Source: Paenibacillus sp. BSR1-1
Lineage (GTDB): Bacteria; Bacillota; Bacilli; Bacillales; Cytobacillaceae
Direction of reading: 5' to 3'
NCBI RefSeq assembly: GCF_030403775.1
Contig: NZ_JAQMWQ010000027.1
Coordinates: 1-64,000, forward strand
Length of the DNA: 64,000 nt
This document shows, piece after piece, positions 35,189 through 42,643 of this stretch. The notes under the pieces were generated by a model. It saw only the letters and a program-made list of their open reading frames with translations, was not told the DNA's origin and searched no databases. Each line of letters starts with the position of its first letter. The stretch's first letter is position 1. A program made the translations under genes and the position numbers.

Positions 35189-35482
35189 GTGGAGTATATT
35201 TATGTTGAATGGATACATGACTTTATTGATGAAGCCCTTATCATAATTTCTGAATTAGATGAAAACCGATTTGAAACAAGGAAAATTGAAATATACAAAG
35301 ATGGTCAAGTTGGTTTTGCGTTTAACCATGTTGAAGTGTTGAATGCAGGGTTAGGAATTGTACCATTTGATGAGATTGCATCAGAGTCAGAATTTTCACC
35401 TAAAGAAATTACTAAAGAGGAGTTTGAAAAGTTCTGGAATGATAAAGTGTTCTGGAATGATAAAGTGTTGCCTCGCCTTTAA
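35189..35482 (+). CDS. DUF6881-like small protein with an internal tandem duplication
   Basis: A 97-residue protein starting GTG 35189: VEYIYVEWIHDFIDEALIII then KIEIYKDGQVGFA, which fits DUF6881 (often in polymorphic-toxin immunity or accessory regions). Near the C-terminus six codons are duplicated exactly (FWNDKV FWNDKV, 35432-35467). Ribosome site GAAGGGA is about ten bases upstream. Confidence 0.65.
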   Translation: MEYIYVEWIHDFIDEALIIISELDENRFETRKIEIYKDGQVGFAFNHVEVLNAGLGIVPFDEIASESEFSPKEITKEEFEKFWNDKVFWNDKVLPRL

Positions 35483-35495
35483 TACTTTTCTCCAA

Positions 35496-35552
35496 GGTTT
35501 GTAGCTTTTTTCTTCTTTAAGTAATGAAGCAGGATAGTTTAGTAAGGAAAAG
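35496..35552 (+). repeat. Cassette repeat lacking the left end
   Basis: GTAGCTTTTTTCTTC core tail and right end TAATGAAGCAGGATAGTTTAG. Confidence 0.65.
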
Positions 35553-35615
35553 GTATTTTCGTTCCTCTGTCGAATTAAGTCAATTTAAGATGATTAGATT
35601 TGAAGGAGAATGAAG

Positions 35616-35960
35616 ATGCAGAAAAAAGGACAATTAGAGGTTTTTAACCTTAATGAATTAATAAAAGACCAAAGTGATTACATAAATTTTATTGTAAGTG
35701 AAATAAATGACCACGCTCTTAGAATAGCGGTGATTAATGGAGAATTTCACTGGCATAAACACGAGGATTGTGATGAATTATTTTATGTATTGGAAGGGGA
35801 ACTTTTCATAGACTTAGAAAATGATGAAACAGTCTCATTGAAACCAGGTGAAATATTTACTGTACCTGCTAATACAATGCATCGGACTCGTTCAAACGAA
35901 CGGACAGTTAATATATGTTTTGAAAAGGTAAGGAATGATATAAATGGAAGCAACAGTTGA
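35616..35960 (+). CDS. Single-domain cupin protein
   Basis: A 114-residue cupin. Motif 1 is FHWHKHEDCDELFYVLEGEL (metal His, His, Glu) and motif 2 is PGEIFTVPANTMHRT (metal His), so all four metal ligands are present. Function (isomerase, dioxygenase or binding protein) cannot be inferred. The start is ATG 35616 with GGAG upstream. Confidence 0.85.
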   Translation: MQKKGQLEVFNLNELIKDQSDYINFIVSEINDHALRIAVINGEFHWHKHEDCDELFYVLEGELFIDLENDETVSLKPGEIFTVPANTMHRTRSNERTVNICFEKVRNDINGSNS

Positions 35961-35977
35961 TAGTTATTCATCAATTA

Positions 35978-36060
35978 AGTTGAAATTTAACGGGTGCAAG
36001 AGTAAAAGATTGGGACTGCTGCGATCCTTTTTTTATTCGACTAAAATTAATAAGTAGGAT
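35978..36060 (+). repeat. Cassette repeat, right end degraded
   Basis: Left end TGAAATTTAACGGGTGCAAG, core GGGACTGCTGCGATCC then TTTTTTT, right end GACTAAAATTAATAAGTAGG. Confidence 0.85.
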
Positions 36061-36082
36061 ATATATTGATGGGGGTTAATAA

Positions 36083-36541
36083 ATGATATTGGTGAGTTCT
36101 TGCTTAGCTGGGTTAGAGGTGAGATATAATGGTACGCATAGTTTAAATAAAAATATAAGTAAACTAGTAGAAGATAATAAAGCTATTACAATATGTCCAG
36201 AATTACTTGGTGGATTTCCAACACCCAGAGAACCTGCTGAAATAGTAGGTGGAAACGGTGAAGATGTGCTTGATGTAAAGGCTAAAGTAGTTGATAAATT
36301 AGGTAAAGATGTTACTCAACTTTACCTAAAAGGAGCCTATGCTACACTCGAAAAAGCTAAAGAAATAAATGCCACTATAGTGGTTCTTAAGGAGAATAGT
36401 CCATCCTGCGGCAGTTCAATGATTTATAACGGCGAATTTATTGGTAAAAAAATTGCGGGAATGGGAGTTACTTCCGCTTTACTAAAAAGAAATGGATTAA
36501 AAGTCATTTCGGAAGAACAATTTGCTGAAACCTTCCTTTAG
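36083..36541 (+). CDS. DUF523/TudS-type desulfidase
   Basis: A 152-residue DUF523 protein. Cysteines in VSSCLAG (residue 7), ICPELLGG (near 47) and SPSCGSS (near 110) correspond to the three cysteines that bind a [4Fe-4S] cluster in the thiouracil desulfidase TudS; RYNG and PREP are family motifs. Activity on thiouracil or related thio-compounds is expected from family knowledge. GGGGG precedes the ATG. One-gene segment. Confidence 0.85.
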   Translation: MILVSSCLAGLEVRYNGTHSLNKNISKLVEDNKAITICPELLGGFPTPREPAEIVGGNGEDVLDVKAKVVDKLGKDVTQLYLKGAYATLEKAKEINATIVVLKENSPSCGSSMIYNGEFIGKKIAGMGVTSALLKRNGLKVISEEQFAETFL

Positions 36542-36612
36542 TTCAAATAACAATAGCGTTGCTGTATGAAACAGGTACGCTTTTTCACTAAAGGAGAAGT
36601 TTAACGAAGCCT
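36541..36612 (+). repeat. Cassette repeat, degraded
   Basis: TTCAAATAACAATAGCGTTGC, a TACGCTTTTTC core tail and right end CTAAAGGAGAAGTTTAACG. Confidence 0.5.
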
Positions 36613-36785
36613 CAGGATTAAACTTATGTTCGTTTTGGATTGTAGTCTAATCTCAGTATAAACAACGCTAACCGAAATGATTAACGTTCAATACAATGGA
36701 AGGGAACACGCAGGTGGCTGATATCTGGTGACCACATTATTAAAGTAAGACTGAACGATACCATTAGGAAGGTCAGCTCAGTGTT

Positions 36786-37085
36786 TTAATATGGAGTTGG
36801 AGTCGGAGGAGAACAATGGAAGTTAACAATATCTCTTAAAGCAACCGAATAATTATTCCATCTTCCACCGAAAAACCTATATCCATAAACTCTTGATTCC
36901 CCGACAGTCGTCAAATAAAACCAAAAATTGTCTCCGTTTCTAAGCCACAAGTACGTAAAACGATACAAACAATGTTGAAGACCCCCGGGACTCAGGGCAG
37001 ATGGCATTTGTCGTATATATATTATAATTCGAAGTTCTCTCCTTATTGAAATTAGACTTATAACCAAGTTTATTCTTAGGGTCAA
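36786..37085 (-). CDS. Small aromatic-rich protein, unknown, possibly truncated
   Basis: The useful part is residues 27-99: CLYRFTYLWLRNGDNFWFYL, GESRVYGYRFFGGRWNNYSV and a Pro/Thr tail. This W/Y/F-rich pattern recalls a family of small Bacillus proteins of about 100 residues with a coiled N-terminal part, which is missing here. No convincing start codon with a ribosome site is present; an internal ATG begins MPSALSPGG. Confidence 0.45.
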   Translation of the reverse strand: MTLRINLVISLISIRRELRIIIYIRQMPSALSPGGLQHCLYRFTYLWLRNGDNFWFYLTTVGESRVYGYRFFGGRWNNYSVALRDIVNFHCSPPTPTPY

Positions 37086-37574
37086 AGCTTGGATTGGATG
37101 TATGCCTAGTTACCTATCTGAATTCAAATATGATTGAAGAAGCTTATATGAAATTGTTTAAGGATAGGGAACTATTTTTATTGAGAACCGTATCTCTAAT
37201 CCAAAGGAAATTATGAACAGTTTAAATTAGCCATGGAGTTGTTCAACTAACTGGTGCTAATGTTTAAGATTAGGTAGCTGCAGAGATCTCGTTTTTTTTG
37301 CAAACGAGGCTTTACTTCATAAGAAGTAAAGCCTTTTTCTGTTGTTCCACTAACAATACAATAAGAGGTCGAGCGTGATCTCCGATCTCTATCCAATTGA
37401 TTCAAGATAAGAAAAATATGTAGAATAATTGAATAAAATGCAAATGAAATCTATGTTAGGAAATTAAAATAAGCGGGAAAAAACAAAATAACTGAGAATT
37501 TAAATATGTTACTTTGGATAATAAGTGAACAGTACACTTTTTAGACAAATATTAATCAATTGGGGGACTATAAA
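37086..37574 (+). repeat. Intergenic stretch with a cassette repeat and a terminator
   Basis: At about 37238-37306 lies a copy: GTTCAACTAACTGGTGC, core GTAGCTGCAGAGATCTCG then TTTTTTTTG. A second hairpin at 37307-37338 (AGGCTTTACTTC, AAGAAGTAAAGCCT, TTTTT) is a strong terminator. The rest has no supported gene. Confidence 0.75.
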
Positions 37575-37682
37575 ATGAGAATTTATAAACCAGAATGGCT
37601 TTCACTTAGCAAGGAAATAAAGTTGAAACTTATTCGTTTAGCAGTTTTGGAAAACGAAATGAGGTCCTCAAAACTGTTATAA
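37575..37682 (+). CDS. Possible 35-residue small protein
   Basis: MRIYKPEWLSLSKEIKLKLI RLAVLENEMRSSKLL with TTGGGGGA eight bases before the ATG. No family recognised. It could be real or the start of a lost gene; it lies between repeat copies. Confidence 0.3.
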   Translation: MRIYKPEWLSLSKEIKLKLIRLAVLENEMRSSKLL

Positions 37683-37683
37683 G

Positions 37684-37778
37684 TTAAGGGGAATAGGAGG
37701 CATTTAAAGATGATATTCCCTTTTTTTATTGGGCATCTTTTCTTCTTGGGCTAAAGGGGCAGGTTAGTGCAACAAGGA
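37684..37778 (+). repeat. Cassette repeat, divergent
   Basis: AAGGGGAATAGGAGGC, core GATATTCCC then TTTTTTTATTGG, right end CTAAAGGGGCAGGTTAGTGC. Confidence 0.7.
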
Positions 37779-37829
37779 TTTTATGTGTAAAATATATGAA
37801 CTAACAATTAAGGAGTGATGAAATTAATA

Positions 37830-37925
37830 TTATTCAGCTAACGGGTTCTTTAGTTTAAAAAGGGTTGCTGCGGCGATCCTTTTTTCTTGTTGTACTTACG
37901 TAAGCAGGTTACTTGAAGAAGGAAT
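37830..37925 (+). repeat. Cassette repeat
   Basis: Left end TTCAGCTAACGGGTTC, core AGGGTTGCTGCGGCGATCC then TTTTTTC, right end TACGTAAGCAGGTTACTTG. Confidence 0.9.
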
Positions 37926-37979
37926 ACGTGCCTTTGGCATAGAATAAAGTACCGAATATTGTTGAAATGAGGTGCTTTT

Positions 37980-38387
37980 GTGGATTTAAGTTTCTATAGG
38001 AAATTGCCTGATTATTTGTCGGTTAAAGAAATAAAATCTCATTTCTGCGAATTATTTAATTATATTGAATTAAATTATGCTGCAAGTCCTTTAAGCATAT
38101 CTGAAGCCTTAAAAGAACTAGCGGAACGACAAAGTAATACATTTGAATATGTAGAAGATGGTCTAAAGCAACTTATTGATAATTGGGTAATTTGCAATTG
38201 GGACATTGACAATTATAAATTAATTGATAATTTATTGTCCTTAATCGCTTTATTGGGCCTACAAAAAAGTTTTGATAAAGCCAAAGCTTCATTAACGAAT
38301 ATAAATTTGAATATCGATTTAAGGAAGGAAATTGAATCTACCATTAAGGAGTTAAAGGGAACGTCTGTGACCCATTTTCAGGTATGA
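37980..38387 (+). CDS. Unknown helical protein
   Basis: A 135-residue acidic, helical, soluble protein (DLSFYRKLPDYLSVKEIKSH, QLIDNWVICNWDIDNYKLID, LIALLGLQKSFDKAKA). The start is GTG 37980 with GAGG upstream. The size, acidity and setting recall immunity-type proteins, but no family motif is recognised. Confidence 0.55.
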   Translation: MDLSFYRKLPDYLSVKEIKSHFCELFNYIELNYAASPLSISEALKELAERQSNTFEYVEDGLKQLIDNWVICNWDIDNYKLIDNLLSLIALLGLQKSFDKAKASLTNINLNIDLRKEIESTIKELKGTSVTHFQV

Positions 38388-38399
38388 ACTGAAATGTTA

Positions 38400-38422
38400 T
38401 TTTTCTAACGGGTTGCAATGTC
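38400..38422 (+). repeat. Cassette repeat, left end fragment
   Basis: TTTTCTAACGGGTTGCAATG; hairpin and right end are absent. Confidence 0.5.
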
Positions 38423-38442
38423 TTGTGCAAAGGAGAGATTAA

Positions 38443-38706
38443 ATGAAATATACTTGTCCTTGCTGTGGGTATAAAACTTTAGATCTGGAACCACCTGGTA
38501 CATATGATATTTGCAATATTTGCTTTTGGGAAGATGATGATGTTCAATTTCGAGACCCTGATTTCGAAGGAGGAGCAAATGTTATTTCATTAAGACAAGC
38601 ACAGCAAAATTTTAATAAATTTGGTGCTTGTAATGAAGGCAGCATTAAGTTCGTTAGAAAGCTAAATCAAGAAGACATTAAAGACCCAAATTGGAAACCT
38701 CTATAA
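38443..38706 (+). CDS. CPCC family cysteine-rich protein
   Basis: An 87-residue protein with the CPCC domain signature: MKYTCPCCGYKTLDLEPPGT followed by YDICNICFWEDDDVQ. The two CxxC pairs form a zinc ribbon-like site. The family is common in Bacillus accessory regions and has no known role. AAAGGAGAG precedes the ATG. Confidence 0.88.
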   Translation: MKYTCPCCGYKTLDLEPPGTYDICNICFWEDDDVQFRDPDFEGGANVISLRQAQQNFNKFGACNEGSIKFVRKLNQEDIKDPNWKPL

Positions 38707-38736
38707 GGATATATTTTGATAACTGCAATATATTTC

Positions 38737-38822
38737 TTGTTGAACTAAAGGGTGCAAGAGTTCAAGATGTATCGCTGCGGCGGTCTTTTTTGTTTTAACG
38801 GTAGCAGGTTAGGTATATAAGA
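38737..38822 (+). repeat. Cassette repeat
   Basis: Left end TTGAACTAAAGGGTGCAAG, core TATCGCTGCGGCGGTC then TTTTTTG, right end TTAACGGTAGCAGGTTAGG. Confidence 0.9.
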
Positions 38823-38894
38823 GTGATTGTGGTTATGGTATAATATGGTATTGTTAATTACCTTTTAAAATACCTTTTCTCATAGGAGGGTAAT

Positions 38895-39086
38895 ATGTTG
38901 AAAAGAAATATCTTGTGGGAAATTCTACCCATAATAGTCTTTGTTCTTTTCTTTTTATCTCAGCAGAAGGATTCGATTAGTGGCATTGTAATTACAAAAG
39001 TTATTTTATTTTCAATATTTTTAGGTTCTTTAGTTGGCTACGTTATCTTTGCTATTAATAAATACTTTTTAAAAAAAGTTATTTAA
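38895..39086 (+). CDS. Small two-helix membrane protein
   Basis: A 63-residue protein with hydrophobic segments at about 9-23 and 32-54 and a basic tail (NKYFLKKVI). The ATG has AGGAGGG upstream. Unknown function. It is the last gene segment of the repeat array before the minus-strand YceI gene. Confidence 0.6.
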   Translation: MLKRNILWEILPIIVFVLFFLSQQKDSISGIVITKVILFSIFLGSLVGYVIFAINKYFLKKVI

Positions 39087-39150
39087 AGACAAATATTAGT
39101 TACAAAAATAAATGGAAATAATAAGTGTCCCTTTTTAATTTAATAAGTGG

Positions 39151-39232
39151 ATTGTGAAGAAATACACTTAAACAGAAGGGTGCAAGAGTTGCAGATTAAA
39201 CTGTCATTCTGGCAGCTTTTGTTATTGCACAC
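39151..39232 (+). repeat. Last cassette repeat, right end missing
   Basis: GTGAAGAAATACACTTAAA then CAGAAGGGTGCAAGAG, core ACTGTCATTCTGGCAG then CTTTTG. The right end is replaced by other DNA. No further copy was found from here to 64 kb. Confidence 0.85.
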
Positions 39233-39281
39233 AGCTTGCGTTTCTTTCCTGGTTTTGTCAGCTATTCTTCGGATTAAAAAT

Positions 39282-39310
39282 AGGCGAGGTCTATTGTCTC
39301 GCCTTTTGTA
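39282..39310. terminator. Terminator of the YceI gene
   Basis: GGCGAG and CTCGCC arms with T-runs on both sides; placed to end the minus-strand YceI gene and any rightward transcript. Confidence 0.6.
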
Positions 39311-39331
39311 TTTTATAATGGGGTTTATTTA

Positions 39332-39859
39332 TTATTCTTTTAAGGCTTCAACTTGGATGAAAATGGAGATTTTATCTCCTATTAGAAAACCAAATGGATT
39401 TATTGTTGAAGTTAAAGATAAACCGTAATCGTTTCTATGAATTTGTCCCTTACTACTAAATATCACCTTTTCATTTTCACAAGAATTCTTTCCAGATCTA
39501 TTAATAGAAATATTGAAAGTTTCATAACGTGAAAGTCCTCGAACAGTTAATAAACCATAAATGTCATACTCATCTGTATCCTTTTTCACAATATTTTTTG
39601 ATATAAATGTGATTGTAGGAAATTGCTCATAATCAAATAAATTCGACCTAAGGTGAGCATCTAGAATAGTATTATGAGTTTTAATACTAGACACATCTAT
39701 ATTGAAATGAATATTTGCTGTTGTTAAATCAACTGGGTCAGCCTCAATTGAAGCATTAAATTTACGAAATGCTCCGTAAACCGAAGAAACTATCATTTTG
39801 TTTACTGAAAAATTAACATTACTATTGGCAGGGTTAACGTTCCAATTTGCTTTTGTCAT
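39332..39859 (-). CDS. YceI family protein
   Basis: A 175-residue lipocalin-like YceI domain, which binds isoprenoid-type lipids. Family text: WNVNPANSNVNFSVNKMIVS, FDYEQFPTITFISK, and GLLTVRGLSRYETFNI. It has no signal peptide, so it is the cytoplasmic form found in Bacillota. Length is normal. It is a single gene on the minus strand; ATG 39859 has GAGGAATAAAA upstream. Confidence 0.9.
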   Translation of the reverse strand: MTKANWNVNPANSNVNFSVNKMIVSSVYGAFRKFNASIEADPVDLTTANIHFNIDVSSIKTHNTILDAHLRSNLFDYEQFPTITFISKNIVKKDTDEYDIYGLLTVRGLSRYETFNISINRSGKNSCENEKVIFSSKGQIHRNDYGLSLTSTINPFGFLIGDKISIFIQVEALKE

Positions 39860-40024
39860 TTTATTCCTCTAATTTCATCTGAGAATGGATAAAAATAATT
39901 AAAACATGGTAATAATTACAAGAATATCATAACCCATTTTGGTGTGCATTAATTAATTAGAAGTAGTAATATTCTCATTGAATGAATTCGTAGTTTAGAG
40001 AACGAAAATGAGGGACGTTCTTTA

Positions 40025-40111
40025 TTAAAAAAGGTAAGCCAGTTTTTTCATAGTAACGAATGTATGTGTGCTAACTCCTGCTAGTTGTGCCACTTCGCCA
40101 ATTGTATACAT
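40025..40111 (-). pseudogene. Remnant of a MerR-family regulator
   Basis: GGAGGATTTT then MYTIGEVAQLAGVSTHTF, followed after a frameshift by YYEKTGL: the first 28 residues of a MerR winged helix. The rest of the gene is gone. It is divergent to the short-chain dehydrogenase that keeps a MerR-type promoter. Confidence 0.75.
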
Positions 40112-40157
40112 AAAATCCTCCATTTTTAACCAATGCTAATCAAGTGTAAAAATAGGT

Positions 40158-40188
40158 TTGACTTAGTGTTTACTCTAATCACTATAAT
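40158..40188 (+). promoter_or_regulatory. MerR-type promoter of the SDR gene
   Basis: -35 TTGACT and -10 TATAAT separated by 19 bp, longer than normal. The spacer holds the dyad TAGTG-TTTACTCTAAT-CACTA. This is the classic arrangement activated by a MerR regulator twisting the operator. Confidence 0.75.
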
Positions 40189-40248
40189 AAATCCGTAAAA
40201 GGTAACAATCAATTTTTGTTATATAACAAAATAGTAGGAGGCAATAAA

Positions 40249-41016
40249 ATGAAAAAATATACAGTTATTACAGGTGCAAGTTCTGGTATTGGTTATGAAA
40301 CAGCTCTTGCTTTTGCTGCTCGCGGTAAAAATTTAGTCATTGTGGCACGTAGAACTAAGGAGCTTGAAAAACTAAAATCAGAGATCGTGAAAGTAAATGC
40401 AGAATTAGATGTCGTTATTAAAACAGTTGATTTATCAAATACGAAAAATGCTTATACATTATATGAAGATTTAAAGGGATATGAAATTGAAACGTGGATT
40501 AATAACGCAGGATTTGGTAATTTTGCATCAGTTGGAGATCAAAATTTAACTAAAATTGAGACAATGCTTAATTTAAATATTGAGGCTTTAACTATTTTAA
40601 CTTCTCTTTATGTGCGTGACTATTCAACGGTTGAAGGAACACAATTAATTAACGTTTCATCAGGTGGAGGTTATACGATTATTGGAGATGCCATCACATA
40701 CTGTGCTTCTAAATTCTATGTAAGTGCATTTACTGAAGGGCTTGCACATGAATTAAAAGAAAAAGGTGCAAGCATGCAAGCAAAAGTATTAGCTCCTGCT
40801 GCAACGGAAACTGAATTTGCAAAAGTATCGTATAATTTAGAAGAAAATGTTAAGTTTGAAGGGCTTCTTCCTAAATACCATACAGCCAAAGAAATGGCTG
40901 GATTTATGCTTGATCTTTACGATAGCGAAAAAGTAGTTGGAATTGTAGATGGTCTTACTTATGAATTTCAATTAAAGGATCCAATTTATCCATATGCAGT
41001 AAGAATGAGAAGCTAA
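40249..41016 (+). CDS. Short-chain dehydrogenase/reductase
   Basis: A 255-residue classical SDR. TGASSGIGYETALAFAARGK (cofactor loop, residues 8-27), VARRTKE (Arg after strand 2, so NADP is likely), NNAGFG and the catalytic Ser/Tyr/Lys in INVSSGGG...YCASKFYV. Substrate unknown. The start is ATG 40249 with AGGAGG seven bases upstream. It sits behind a MerR-type promoter whose regulator gene has decayed next to it. A terminator follows. Confidence 0.9.
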   Translation: MKKYTVITGASSGIGYETALAFAARGKNLVIVARRTKELEKLKSEIVKVNAELDVVIKTVDLSNTKNAYTLYEDLKGYEIETWINNAGFGNFASVGDQNLTKIETMLNLNIEALTILTSLYVRDYSTVEGTQLINVSSGGGYTIIGDAITYCASKFYVSAFTEGLAHELKEKGASMQAKVLAPAATETEFAKVSYNLEENVKFEGLLPKYHTAKEMAGFMLDLYDSEKVVGIVDGLTYEFQLKDPIYPYAVRMRS

Positions 41017-41061
41017 TAAGGTTGATATATTAGCTTTTTTCAAAATGTAATATCCTATCAA

Positions 41062-41096
41062 AAAGAGGTTCTTCCATTAGGAGAACCTTTCTTTTA
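41062..41096 (+). terminator. Intrinsic terminator of the SDR gene
   Basis: AAAGAGGTTCTT-CCATTAG-GAGAACCTTT followed by CTTTT. Confidence 0.8.
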
Positions 41097-41139
41097 TTTG
41101 TTCAACAAACGATTAAAAGAGTTGAAAAAAAACAGAAGA

Positions 41140-41168
41140 TTGACACTAATATAAATGATATATAAAAT
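41140..41168 (+). promoter_or_regulatory. Vegetative promoter of eutWV
   Basis: TTGACA, 17 bp, TAAAAT, about 40 bp before the eutW start. A good sigma-A match. Confidence 0.7.
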
Positions 41169-41206
41169 ATTTTTATATATTGGAATATTAAGATTGGGGC
41201 TAAGAC

Positions 41207-42640
41207 ATGTTTAAAACTGAGATGAACACCGTTGTAACTTTATGTCAGCTTCATACAGACCTATCAGAACTAGAAATACAAAAGCTCCAAGAAGTGGTTC
41301 AAAACCTGCAATTAATTGCTGATTTAAATCAAGCAAATGTATTTGTCGATTGTCAAACAAGAGAAAAAAACCATGCTATTGTGGTGGCAGAAGCAGCACC
41401 AGCAACGGCCAATTCTGTTTATAAAAATCCGGTAGTCGGAAAGTTTGCCTACGAAACGTTTGAGCCTGCTGTTTTTTATGCATTTCGGACAGGTAAGCCG
41501 CTTTTTCTCAATCATGCCTTAACCCAGGAAGGGAAAAAAGTCGAACAAAGCGTTGTTCCGATTGTTGGAACCCAAAACAGTGTGATTGGCGCGTTGATCA
41601 TGGAGAAAGACAACAGTGATAAGCTCCAAAATCAAAACAAACTGAAAGCGCTAACAGAAGCGAATGAGACGCTTAGCGAACTCTTATTGGGAATGGCAGA
41701 AAACCGTCCTTATATCCCAGAAGTGATTGAGGAAGCTCTATTCATCATTGACGAGGATTTACGGATTCAATATTCAAATCCTGCTGCGATGAATCTTGTT
41801 TTAGAAATTTGCTCGGAGGAATGTAAAAGCGGCAATCTTTTTACTTCTTATTTTCCTAATCTTGTAGAAATATGCAGGCTGCCGGATGAACTTGTGGTCC
41901 AAGAAATCATCATTCAAAATAAAGTCTTTCAAATGAAAAAAATTGCTCTTGTTCAGCATGAGAAAAATAGCGGATCGTTTATCATTTTCCGAGACTTAAC
42001 AGAGCTGCGCGAAAAGGAGAGGGAGCTTACGGTAAAGACCGTGGCCATCCGGGAAATCCATCATCGTGTAAAAAATAACTTGCAAACGGTAGCGAGTCTT
42101 CTTCGGCTGCAAATGCGAAGAGGGATCCCCGAAGAAAGCAAGTTTCATTTTGTCAAGAGCCTTAACCGAATTTTAAGTATTGCCTCGGTCTATGAAATCA
42201 TCTTATCCAATTCTGAGAATCAGGATGATGTAGAACTTGTTAGTTTAATAGAAAAAATCGGCAATATGCTCGTCTCTAGTGAAGATCATGAAGGAAAATT
42301 GATTTCGATCGACTATTCGGGCCCCAAGATGCTTATTAAATCGAATCTAGCTGTTTCCGTTGCTCTCGTTATCAATGAATTAATTCAAAATTGTGTGAAG
42401 CATGCATTTGCGGAGATGACTGAGGGCCAAATTGATGTAGTCATCCAGGAGGAGGCTTCTGCAGTAAGAGTCCTCGTAAAAGATAATGGAATAGGCTATA
42501 CTCCTTCCATGAAGCAGTCATTAGGACTGGATATCGTTAAAATGATGGTTGAACACGATTTATCGGGCCATTTTTCCATGGAAGGAACAAGGGAAGGAAC
42601 GGAAGCAATCGTCGAATTTCCCTTTGAGAGGGAGGTTTAA
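41207..42640 (+). CDS. eutW: Ethanolamine sensor histidine kinase EutW
   Basis: A 477-residue soluble kinase of the PdtaS/EutW type. N-terminal GAF-like domain (about 1-150), a PAS-like domain (about 165-265, EALFIIDEDLRIQYSNPAAM), the HisKA_2 box REIHHRVKNNLQTVASLLRL (phospho-His near residue 284) and an HATPase (NELIQNCVKHAF, VKDNGIGY). In Enterococcus and Listeria this kinase senses ethanolamine and phosphorylates EutV. It is 3 bp from eutV, and the two head the ethanolamine gene cluster. Confidence 0.92.
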   Translation: MFKTEMNTVVTLCQLHTDLSELEIQKLQEVVQNLQLIADLNQANVFVDCQTREKNHAIVVAEAAPATANSVYKNPVVGKFAYETFEPAVFYAFRTGKPLFLNHALTQEGKKVEQSVVPIVGTQNSVIGALIMEKDNSDKLQNQNKLKALTEANETLSELLLGMAENRPYIPEVIEEALFIIDEDLRIQYSNPAAMNLVLEICSEECKSGNLFTSYFPNLVEICRLPDELVVQEIIIQNKVFQMKKIALVQHEKNSGSFIIFRDLTELREKERELTVKTVAIREIHHRVKNNLQTVASLLRLQMRRGIPEESKFHFVKSLNRILSIASVYEIILSNSENQDDVELVSLIEKIGNMLVSSEDHEGKLISIDYSGPKMLIKSNLAVSVALVINELIQNCVKHAFAEMTEGQIDVVIQEEASAVRVLVKDNGIGYTPSMKQSLGLDIVKMMVEHDLSGHFSMEGTREGTEAIVEFPFEREV

Positions 42641-42643
42641 TGA

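Noticed and set aside
80-39232. CRISPR array
   Set aside because: The repeats are 80-100 bp, variable, hairpin-forming and separated by whole genes of 0.2-3 kb, not by short uniform spacers; no cas gene is seen.
39147-39428. 93-residue open frame with a hydrophobic stretch
   Set aside because: It overlaps the last repeat copy, a terminator and the antisense end of the YceI gene.
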